NCBI GenBank assembly: GCA_964437595.1
Contig: CAYTHO010000017.1
Location: 11,925 to 75,924, forward strand
Source of the DNA: DSYU01 sp964437595
Lineage (GTDB): Bacteria > Chloroflexota > Anaerolineae > Anaerolineales > Anaerolineaceae
Length of the DNA stretch: 64,000 nt
Reading direction: 5' to 3'
Part shown: positions 50,629-58,362 of the stretch, one piece after another
Layout: each line of letters begins with the position of its first letter
How positions within the stretch are numbered: position 1 is the first letter of the stretch
Translations under genes and position numbers: made by a program
Notes under the pieces: generated by a model
What the model was told of the DNA's origin: nothing
The model's input: the letters and a program-made list of their open reading frames with translations, nothing else
Databases searched by the model: none

Positions 50629-53133
50629 ATGAGAATTACCAGGTATGCATGGGTGTTTTGCTTTTTTCTCGGAATGGCCCTATTCTCTGGCGCCGCGGGC
50701 TGGTTCTTTTTCTTACAACTTCCCAATTTGCTCAACCGAGACGTGCATCTTACCTTCAGTTGGCTGGTACCAGCTTACCTGGTTGTTCTGCTTCTTCTCG
50801 CGGGTCTTTTCACATTTGCCTTTTCGGTTTTCCTAAACCGTTCCAATGGATCCCTTCGGCTTGCGCTGCAGCATCTGGCGCGGACGGGTCTACCTCGCCT
50901 CGCATCCGCGCTGAGCAAGCTTTCAGAAGGTGACCTGACTGTTCACATAGATGAAAAGCTACCCCACCTCAACGCTGCGAGTTATCCGGGCGCGCAGGAG
51001 GTGGTATCGATTTACGACGAAATGATCGATGAACTTCGGCAGATTTATCGAAATTTCAACGATATTACCGATGAGCCCTGTCAGCGCCTGGTATACGTTG
51101 GAGCAGATAGCTTTCAGGAAGGGCGGATTTGTTGTGAACTGATGGGGCAGGCAATTGGTGGCAGCGGCAAGGTAGCCATTATCACCAGCCTGCACACGCA
51201 TGCGATGGAGATTCGCAAATCAGGCTTCGTGTCCATGATAAGTGAGAAATTTCCCGCTATTCAGATGGTCTCTTTTATCGATTGCCAGAGCCAACTGGAC
51301 AACGTTTATCCCAGGGTGATGGAGTTGTTGAAAAAGTTTCCCGACCTGGCGGGGATTTATGCCACCAATGGCAACACTCCCCACCTGATTGCCCGCGCTC
51401 TGGTGGATGCTGGTAAAGCCGGCAAAGTGAGGTTGGTGTGCCATGATCTGGTAGATACCACAATGGAGGCAATGCAGCGGGGGATTGTGAGTTCAACCAT
51501 CAGCCAGGACCCCTATAGCCAGGGGCATGACCCCGTGATTTATCTTTACAACTACCTGGTCGCTGGCGCGCTGCCTCCACGGCCCAGGATGATTACGAAA
51601 ATGGATCGCATCACGAAAGAAAATTATCAGCAGTTTTGGGATCCCCAAATTGGCCCAGTTGATCATTCCGCTGCAGAGGCGCGCCTCGCTCGCCCAGTTT
51701 CTATGCTCCCAAAGCGAGAACTGCGTATTTTGGTCATTGGTCGGGAGGATATTTCTTTCTTCGATCCGGTCAAGCGGGGCGCCTTAGCCGCCGCGGAAGA
51801 ACTCAAATCCCATAATACGCTGGTTGAATGGATTGAGCCAGAACTGGCCCGAAAGAACCACACCTTTGGACCCGAAGAGTATGGACCGGTTATCGAGGAT
51901 GCCATTGCCAACAATTGGGATGCAATCGTTGTGCCGATTTACGACAAATCTCTGGTGCCTTATATCAATCGGGCGGTTGCGGCAGGTATTCCGGTTGCGA
52001 CCTACAACAGCGAGCCCAGCAGCTTAAGAAATCTGATCAATAATCTGATCCACCAATCTGAGCACTTGCGGAAAATCACCATGGAATTAGCCGAATCGGC
52101 GGTTGTCTCCGAGGAGCATGCCAACAAGATTCGTGAATCCATTGGCATGATGTCTAAAGCGATTCTCAATGAGGTGCAGTCCTCCGAGGCGGCAATCCAG
52201 CGTACGGAAGAAATCGCTCTAACAATGGACAGCATCGGCAGCGGCGCGAAGGAACAGACCGGCGCGGTCAATAGTGTATCGGAGGCAATCGCCAACATTT
52301 CGAATGCTGTAAGCAGCACAAACGAAACTGCCCTCACCAGCGTCCAAACTGCCGATCAGGCCATGGCAATTGCTCAGGACGGCGCGCAGGTGATCAAGCA
52401 GACCCTTGGTCAGATCCAGGCAATCCGTGAAGCGGTTTCCATTTCAGTTGATCAGATCCATGGACTAACCGATATATCAAAGCAGATAGGCACAATCGTC
52501 AGCACGGTGACTGATTTTGCTGAGCAAACCAATCTGCTGGCACTTAATGCAGCCATTGAGGCCGCGCATGCTGGTGAGTATGGAACTGGTTTCGCAGTAG
52601 TAGGTGCTGAAATCCGCGACCTGGCCAGGAAATCGAAAACATCAACTCAAGAAATCGCTATGCTGGTAAAGGCCATTCAAATCAGTTCGAATAAAATGGT
52701 AAAGACGGTCGATGCCGCTATGGTTCAGGCGCAGTCGGGCAGCATGCTGGCTGCGCAGGCCGGCCATTCACTGGACGCCTTATTGAACTCTGCTGAAAGC
52801 ATGAAGGGTCAGACCGAAAAAGTTGTGCAGGCAAATACCAGTCTGGTCACCACCCTCGACCAGCTCAACGAGGCGAATAAACTTGTTTCAGAAGTTGTTG
52901 AAAAGAATGTCTCCGCTACCGAACAGGTAACCGGAAGCATCCAACAGGCCGTTGGCATGATCAATCAGATGACCAGCCTGAGCGTCGAAAATTCGAGGTC
53001 GATTGAAGGAATTCAGAACAGCACGGATGATGTCGTTGCGCGCGCCCAACAGTTGAAAGAGTCGATCCTGACCCTGGTCACCATGGCGGAAGAACTCCGT
53101 AGTTCAGCCGGAACATTCAAGATTACCGAATGA
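50629..53133 (+). CDS. Methyl-accepting chemotaxis-type protein with cytoplasmic sugar-binding-like domain
   Basis: An 834-residue protein. Two N-terminal membrane helices (about 7-30 and 44-68) are followed by a HAMP-like helix ending SEGDLTVHI (about 98-107), which should be cytoplasmic. Residues about 152-330 match the second lobe of periplasmic sugar-binding proteins (AIGGSGKVAII, FPDLAGIYATN, VSSTISQDPYSQGH); residues about 364-465 match the first lobe (LRILVIGREDISFFDPVKRG, IPVATYNSEPSS). The order is swapped. The signalling domain with EQTNLLALNAAIEAAHAG is at the C-terminus. ATG 50629 has GGAGA 5 nt upstream. Confidence 0.87.
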   Translation: MRITRYAWVFCFFLGMALFSGAAGWFFFLQLPNLLNRDVHLTFSWLVPAYLVVLLLLAGLFTFAFSVFLNRSNGSLRLALQHLARTGLPRLASALSKLSEGDLTVHIDEKLPHLNAASYPGAQEVVSIYDEMIDELRQIYRNFNDITDEPCQRLVYVGADSFQEGRICCELMGQAIGGSGKVAIITSLHTHAMEIRKSGFVSMISEKFPAIQMVSFIDCQSQLDNVYPRVMELLKKFPDLAGIYATNGNTPHLIARALVDAGKAGKVRLVCHDLVDTTMEAMQRGIVSSTISQDPYSQGHDPVIYLYNYLVAGALPPRPRMITKMDRITKENYQQFWDPQIGPVDHSAAEARLARPVSMLPKRELRILVIGREDISFFDPVKRGALAAAEELKSHNTLVEWIEPELARKNHTFGPEEYGPVIEDAIANNWDAIVVPIYDKSLVPYINRAVAAGIPVATYNSEPSSLRNLINNLIHQSEHLRKITMELAESAVVSEEHANKIRESIGMMSKAILNEVQSSEAAIQRTEEIALTMDSIGSGAKEQTGAVNSVSEAIANISNAVSSTNETALTSVQTADQAMAIAQDGAQVIKQTLGQIQAIREAVSISVDQIHGLTDISKQIGTIVSTVTDFAEQTNLLALNAAIEAAHAGEYGTGFAVVGAEIRDLARKSKTSTQEIAMLVKAIQISSNKMVKTVDAAMVQAQSGSMLAAQAGHSLDALLNSAESMKGQTEKVVQANTSLVTTLDQLNEANKLVSEVVEKNVSATEQVTGSIQQAVGMINQMTSLSVENSRSIEGIQNSTDDVVARAQQLKESILTLVTMAEELRSSAGTFKITE

Positions 53134-53134
53134 A

Positions 53135-53989
53135 TTAAAATTCCCCAGCCTGAAAAGCAATAGAAATCGTGCCTGGTCCGACATGCGCCCCAACAACAGG
53201 GCTAACCTCAGATAAAATGCACTCCGTGGGTGAAAAACGCGCCTGAGTGATTTCCATCAGTTCGTTAGCTGCCTCCGGGTCCATAGCATGGAATACAGAA
53301 ATGCGGACAGGAGTCCGGCCAGCAATATCGGTCTCGACAAGATTTAGCATCCGTTCGATTGCTTTCCGCCGCGAGATAACGCTGGAAACCAGCTCAATTT
53401 TCCCTTCGCGGATTTGCAGAATTGGTTTAAGGTTCATCGCTGTGCCAAGGATGCGTTTCGCGCTGTTAATTCTCCCGCCGGCGGCAAGGTATTTAAGCGT
53501 GTTGACTGTAAAATACACCCCGATCGTTCCAAAAACATTCTGGGCAACCTGTATGCATTCCGCTAAATCCGCGCCCGCGGCTGCGGCTCGGGCTGCAGCC
53601 AGCACCTGGAATCCCAGCGCCATCGATACCAATTTTGTGTCCAGAACTGCGATTCGTTCTTCTGGAAAATTCCTGACCTCGCTGGCAGCGGTCTCGTAGG
53701 TGCTCGAGATACCACTGGATATCGGAAGAACGAGTACATCGTATCCCTCGTCCAGCAGTTCCTGAAAGCTCCGGTGAAACTCGCCCGCGGAAATCTGGCT
53801 GGTGCTCGGGAGGCTGTTCGATTTTGAGAGGCGTTGATAGAATTCCATCGCTTTTATATCAACGCCATCGCGATACGTTTGCCCTTCCCAGTTCAAAGTA
53901 AGCGGAATCACTCGAATAGGGTGCCTGGCAACATAATCTTGCGGCAGATATGCAGTGCTGTCTGTTAGAATGATGACCGGACGTTTCAT
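53135..53989 (-). CDS. DegV family fatty-acid-binding protein
   Basis: A 284-residue DegV protein with the canonical start VIILTDSTAYLPQD, LPSTSQISAGEF, and the LAAGGRINSAKRILGTAMNLKPIL segment. It is the better preserved of the two DegV copies. It converges with the chemoreceptor, with 1 bp between stop codons and no hairpin there. AAGGA precedes the start. Confidence 0.93.
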   Translation of the reverse strand: MKRPVIILTDSTAYLPQDYVARHPIRVIPLTLNWEGQTYRDGVDIKAMEFYQRLSKSNSLPSTSQISAGEFHRSFQELLDEGYDVLVLPISSGISSTYETAASEVRNFPEERIAVLDTKLVSMALGFQVLAAARAAAAGADLAECIQVAQNVFGTIGVYFTVNTLKYLAAGGRINSAKRILGTAMNLKPILQIREGKIELVSSVISRRKAIERMLNLVETDIAGRTPVRISVFHAMDPEAANELMEITQARFSPTECILSEVSPVVGAHVGPGTISIAFQAGEF

Positions 53990-54086
53990 GGGAATCCTTT
54001 GGAAGATTTAAGATCTCCTATTTTAAATTATCATCCCAAAATAGCCAAGTAATGTATTTGGAAATGCGGAAAACGCAATATATGTG

Positions 54087-54941
54087 TTATTCATCCCTCT
54101 TTAACTCATTTACATCGTACACATCCGTCCGCCGGTGCTCGAGCAGTGGAAGTTCCCGGCGCACTCGCTCAACCTCCTCTAAATCAATCTCCGCCAGCAG
54201 ATGAGCCTCTCTGTCATCAAGCTCCGCGACCGGGCTGCCCCAGGGCGAAACGATAATGGAGTGCCCATAGGAGATATAACGGGCGGTTATGTCGCGAGCA
54301 GGTGCGCAGCCCAGCAGGTAAACCTGGTTATCCAGGGCTCGAGTACGAAACAGGATTTCCCAATGGGCTGGGCCGGTCGTCATATTGAAAGCGCCCGGGT
54401 AGGCCAGTATCTTTGCCCCGCGCATAACCATCAGCCGGGCCAGCTCAGGGAAACGTAGATCATAACAAATGGCAACACCCAACCGTCCAACCGGTGTATC
54501 GACCACCGTTACCTGGGCACCAGGTGACAGCGTATCACTCTCTCGAAAACGCTGCCCGCTGCTGCTTGCCGTAGCACGAACATCGATGTCGAACAGGTGC
54601 ATTTTGCGATGCTTGCCGATTTGCCTGCCCTGCGGGTCAAAGATGTAGCAGGTATTATAGATCCGCCCGCTGTCATCCACTTCTGGCATAGAGCCGCCTA
54701 CCAGCGTGATCTTTGCCTGGCGTGCGCATTCAGATAACATCTGCCATGCTGGCCCTCCTTGGGGCTCAGCATATTTGGGAAATACGGAAGAATCGTACGG
54801 GCAGCAGAACATCTCGGGCAGCATGACCAGCAAAGCGCCTTCACTGGCGCATCGCCCAATCCAGCTTCTAGCCGTTTGCAGGTTAGCGGGCTTATCTTCC
54901 ATAACTCGCATCTGAATGAGAGCGACCGGCGCTTTTGCCAT
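54087..54941 (-). CDS. Carbon-nitrogen hydrolase (nitrilase superfamily)
   Basis: A 284-residue amidase of the Nit1/Nit2 (omega-amidase/deaminated-glutathione amidase-like) group. The Glu-Lys-Cys triad is in LVMLPEMFCCPYD, GKHRKMHLFDI and GVAICYDLRFPEL. It acts on small amides in the cytoplasm; which one cannot be told. A CAGGAGT site precedes the start. Confidence 0.92.
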   Translation of the reverse strand: MAKAPVALIQMRVMEDKPANLQTARSWIGRCASEGALLVMLPEMFCCPYDSSVFPKYAEPQGGPAWQMLSECARQAKITLVGGSMPEVDDSGRIYNTCYIFDPQGRQIGKHRKMHLFDIDVRATASSSGQRFRESDTLSPGAQVTVVDTPVGRLGVAICYDLRFPELARLMVMRGAKILAYPGAFNMTTGPAHWEILFRTRALDNQVYLLGCAPARDITARYISYGHSIIVSPWGSPVAELDDREAHLLAEIDLEEVERVRRELPLLEHRRTDVYDVNELKRDE

Positions 54942-55258
54942 GTTTACTGGGACTCCTGGTTTGTCAGGTAAGGCAGGGTTTTTATTCGGCAGTTCGAAAA
55001 ACGCTGAGAAGTGATTTCATCGCTGTTCGATCATATCATGAATTAAAGATACCATCCCTCTGTCCAATATCTAAGCGGTGGGCTGGCTGTATATCCCCGT
55101 GAGGAAATCACAAGTCGTAATTGATTATTGATTTTTTGTGAAATATTGCTATACTAATATTGACCAGTCAACATGCTGGTTGTTTTGTTAACACCCGTCT
55201 TCATTGATCGGGTGATTTATTTTAACCGGGTCTTTCGATCCGGTGAAAGGAGCGTTCA
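54942..55258. promoter_or_regulatory. Divergent intergenic region with promoter of the rubrerythrin-like gene
   Basis: -35 TTGATT (55128-55133), 16-bp spacer, -10 TATACT (55150-55155). The 98-nt leader carries a dyad ACCAG-N8-CTGGT near 55164 and a small ACCGG/CCGGT hairpin (about 55225-55243). AAAGGAG precedes the ATG. No promoter was found for the minus-strand hydrolase. Confidence 0.5.
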
Positions 55259-55570
55259 ATGCCCCAAACAAAAACCGTTGATGCGCTGCTAGAAGCTTTT
55301 TTCCAGCAGCGCCAGCCGCAGCAAAGCCTGGCGGTGTTTGTGGATCGGGCGGAGGCCATGGGGGAGCACCAGCTTGCGAAGATCTTCCGGGCAGTAATCG
55401 CCTCGGATGGTTATCGTAATGCGCTGATGCGCAAGGGCTTTCCCAAGCACGTAAACAGCGCCGAAGATTTCTACGTCTGCCCGCAGTGCGGTCTCATATA
55501 CGATACCGAAGCGCCAGACCAGTGCCTGGTGGATGAAACACCGGGCAGCCAGTTCGAGCATATCGCATAG
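55259..55570 (+). CDS. Rubrerythrin-like protein without metal ligands
   Basis: A 103-residue protein whose TKTVDALLEAFF, VFVDRAEAMGEHQLAKIFRAV and YVCPQCGLIYDTEAPDQC follow the rubrerythrin scheme. The diiron Glu and His residues are missing (QQRQ for the first Glu motif, ASDGYRN in place of the ExxH helix) and the rubredoxin site keeps only CPQC and one more Cys. It is therefore probably inactive as a peroxidase and may serve as a zinc or structural protein. It is about half the length of a usual rubrerythrin. Confidence 0.7.
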   Translation: MPQTKTVDALLEAFFQQRQPQQSLAVFVDRAEAMGEHQLAKIFRAVIASDGYRNALMRKGFPKHVNSAEDFYVCPQCGLIYDTEAPDQCLVDETPGSQFEHIA

Positions 55571-55707
55571 CGTTCTTAAGATTCGAACGGGGCCAGCATA
55601 CCGCGGGTAGTATCACGTTATTGACCGCAGTTTCGCGGCAATCGACCACTCGTGCAGGCAGCAGGTTGTCCACTGGCGGGCGAGGCCTCCAAAAATAATT
55701 AAATAAA

Positions 55708-55748
55708 AAGAAATCAGGCCCAGCGAGCAAAGCTGGGCCTGTTTCTTT
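55708..55748. terminator. Bidirectional rho-independent terminator
   Basis: CAGGCCCAGC (55715-55724) pairs with GCTGGGCCTG (55732-55741), flanked by A-rich and T-rich arms. It separates the rubrerythrin-like gene from the convergent aldo/keto reductase. Confidence 0.85.
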
Positions 55749-55776
55749 AGTGTGAAGTTAAGATGATACGCTTCAA

Positions 55777-56694
55777 TTAGGGAAGTTTATTTCCTGCCGC
55801 TTTATATATTTCGTACCATTCCGGGCGAGATAAGGTAACATCGGATGCCTTGCAGATTTCTTTCAAGCGGTCTGCGTTGGTTGTTCCAACGATGGGCTGC
55901 ATGCGGGCTGGATGTCGCAGGAGCCAGGCGATGGCGATTGCAGTGTTGGCTGCTCCCTTGGCCGCCGCGATTTCATTAACCTTGCGGTTGAGCTCGGGAA
56001 ATTTTTCGTTGTCCAGGAAAACGCCTTCAAAAAAGCCATATTGGAACGGCGACCAGGGCTGAATGGTAATTTCATGCAGGCGGCAGTAATCCAGAATGCT
56101 GCCGTCCCGGTCGATAGAAGGATCGATCTCCATGTTAACGTTCAGCCCCGCATCGATCATCCCGGTGTTGGTGATGCTTAACTGAAGCTGGTTGATGATA
56201 ATTTTCTGTTTGACGGACTTCTGAAGCAGTTCGATTTGCATCGGGTTCTGGTTGCTTACCCCAAAATACCTGACCTTGCCATTGTTCTGCAGGATCGTAA
56301 AAGCCTCGGCCACCTCTTCTGGCTCCACCAGTGCATCTGGACGGTGCAGTAAGAGTACATCAACGAAATCCGTTTTCAAGCGTTTGAGGCTGCCATCGAC
56401 GGCTTCCAAAATATGTTCTTTGGAAAAGTCAAAATATCCCTGCCGTATGCCACATTTGGTTTGAAGGAGCATCTGTTCTCGCAGGCGAGGATTCATGCCC
56501 AATGCTTCCGAAAATTTAGCTTCGGATTTACCACCTCCGTAAATGTCGGCATGGTCAAAGAAATTGATGCCTTCATCCAGGGCGGTGTGAATCAGGCTGG
56601 AAACATCTCTTAACTCCATGCCCGCAATGCGCATGCAGCCCAGAGAGATAACCGACGCATTAAGATCGCTGTTAGGGATTGTAAATGTTTTCAT
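55777..56694 (-). CDS. Aldo/keto reductase, YdhF-like
   Basis: A 305-residue oxidoreductase. Catalytic Asp and Tyr are in NFFDHADIYG, Lys in LLQTKCGIRQ and His in VLLLHRPD; the cofactor site reads IVGTTNADRLKEI. It belongs to the group of E. coli YdhF, whose substrates are unclear. ATG 56694 is preferred (AGGAAAAG 8 nt upstream); the frame is open to 56760. Confidence 0.95.
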   Translation of the reverse strand: MKTFTIPNSDLNASVISLGCMRIAGMELRDVSSLIHTALDEGINFFDHADIYGGGKSEAKFSEALGMNPRLREQMLLQTKCGIRQGYFDFSKEHILEAVDGSLKRLKTDFVDVLLLHRPDALVEPEEVAEAFTILQNNGKVRYFGVSNQNPMQIELLQKSVKQKIIINQLQLSITNTGMIDAGLNVNMEIDPSIDRDGSILDYCRLHEITIQPWSPFQYGFFEGVFLDNEKFPELNRKVNEIAAAKGAANTAIAIAWLLRHPARMQPIVGTTNADRLKEICKASDVTLSRPEWYEIYKAAGNKLP

Positions 56695-56793
56695 TTCAAA
56701 ACTTTTCCTCTTATCCTGAATATGTAGAAAATCTGTCGCGCAGTTTCGCTGAAGGTGCAAAAGGTCGCAGTTGAAACAAGGAATTTTACGTTT

Positions 56794-57555
56794 CTACCGT
56801 ATCTTCGTTCGGACGAAATCCTCCAAAATTTCTTTAGAAAAGTGGGCATCCGTTTTGCGAACGTCATATTCACAGTCAGGCAGTAACCCGGCTGTAATTT
56901 CGGCAGTAATAAAGGGTACGGAATCGTCTGCTTTGCTGTGCCGCAAAATAACCTTTGGTTTTACATCCTTCAGCTCAAACCCCCACTCCGTGCACCGGAT
57001 CTTTAAATCTTGTGCAATGCCGAAGCCATTATTCATCATCGAATCTTTGATATCATTCCTCGCCATGTCGGCCTGAGAAAGGTTGCGAAAAAATAGATCG
57101 TATGCCAGTTTTTGCAGCGCGTCGATGCTGGCGTTTTGATTTATCGGGTAAGGCCAATGCGAAAGCACGCGGGCATCATATAATGCTGGCGCCCCGCTGA
57201 GAATATAGATATTGCGCACCTGCTCTGGAAATCGCCAGCCGAGCGCGTAGCTGTAAGGCGCTCCGGAGGAGATCCCAAAAACATCGAAATGGGCGAGCCC
57301 AAGCCCTTCAACGACTGAGGAAACGATTTCCCCATACTCGCCAATGTTTTTCATTACATAAGGTGATGAACTACCATATCCCGGGCGAGCGATTGATATG
57401 AGCCTTGCTCCTCTTTCCAGGAGGCAGTCAAAGAGTTCTTCGTCTTCGATGCTGGCGATCAATCCATGCTGCACAAGAATAGGGAAACCATTTTCTTTCC
57501 CGTACGTGGCATAGGATAAGGTATTCCCGTTTTTATACTGTACGACGCGTTTCAT
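56794..57555 (-). CDS. Alpha/beta hydrolase
   Basis: A 253-residue serine hydrolase: oxyanion HG in VQHGLIAS, nucleophile in VFGISSGAPYSYAL, and a late His in RKTDAHFSKEIL. The elbow GISSG fits the large family of small-molecule hydrolases. No signal peptide. The neighbours on the same strand are not clearly in one operon (gaps of about 60-100 bp). Confidence 0.88.
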   Translation of the reverse strand: MKRVVQYKNGNTLSYATYGKENGFPILVQHGLIASIEDEELFDCLLERGARLISIARPGYGSSSPYVMKNIGEYGEIVSSVVEGLGLAHFDVFGISSGAPYSYALGWRFPEQVRNIYILSGAPALYDARVLSHWPYPINQNASIDALQKLAYDLFFRNLSQADMARNDIKDSMMNNGFGIAQDLKIRCTEWGFELKDVKPKVILRHSKADDSVPFITAEITAGLLPDCEYDVRKTDAHFSKEILEDFVRTKIR

Positions 57556-57612
57556 TTTTCACCTTTTGGGTATCCGTCTGAAAGGGGGGGGCCTGTGATA
57601 TGCTGCCTCACC

Positions 57613-58302
57613 TTAATTCCGGCTGTGCTTCTCATGTATCATCCGTCCAAAAACATGAACCGTCAGGTAAATGAACAGGAACAACAGGGTAAATAGGATA
57701 GTGAAGAAGTAAGTTGGCAGGTTAGAGATAGGATGGCGGACGATTCCGTACATATCTTTCGCGATGAGTATCGGATCTTGCAAAAGATCCCAGCTGTTCC
57801 ATCGCAAGAAACGCCCAAGGTATACTCCAATGCTGCTGATGATCGTCATGGAAATGGCGAACAGCCAGCCAATTATTGGGGTAAACAGCTCGGTGACAAT
57901 CTCTTGTATCAAGTATAGGGACGCAATTCCGAGCAGCAGCCCTGTCCACGCAAACCAGATCAGCAAAATAACGTCAAACCATAGCGGAGCACTGCCATCT
58001 GTGGTTGCCAGATGTTGAAAGTCGGTGAGCAGGTAGGGCGCGTTGGGGAAAAAAATGAGCCAGATCAGAGAGCATACCGGCATGATTAAGAAGAAAGTAA
58101 CCTTATTCTTGCGGGTCAGGTAGGCCAGAATGGCGGCAGCAAACGGAATCCAGGCCAGGCCGAGATTGAAAATGAGACCAGGGTAACTATCAGACCCATT
58201 GACTCGCGCATGTATCTTCTCTAAAGCTACACAAATAATGGTGGCCACAATAAGCAGTGTGCCCAGGGCGAGTTTATATTTCATACGCAAAATTCTCTGC
58301 AT
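57613..58302 (-). CDS. DUF1361 membrane protein
   Basis: A 229-residue protein with six membrane helices and the DUF1361 marks NLGLAWIPFAAAILAY, FPNAPYLLTDFQHL and the later GVYLGRFLRWNSWDLL. Its function is unknown. ATG 58302 has TGAGGAAT 10-13 nt upstream; 58320 and 58284 are alternatives. Confidence 0.85.
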   Translation of the reverse strand: MQRILRMKYKLALGTLLIVATIICVALEKIHARVNGSDSYPGLIFNLGLAWIPFAAAILAYLTRKNKVTFFLIMPVCSLIWLIFFPNAPYLLTDFQHLATTDGSAPLWFDVILLIWFAWTGLLLGIASLYLIQEIVTELFTPIIGWLFAISMTIISSIGVYLGRFLRWNSWDLLQDPILIAKDMYGIVRHPISNLPTYFFTILFTLLFLFIYLTVHVFGRMIHEKHSRN

Positions 58303-58362
58303 TGAGTAGTTATTCCTCATCAAGTGAAATTCTCGGCGCGCTAATCACCGAGGGGGAGATGA

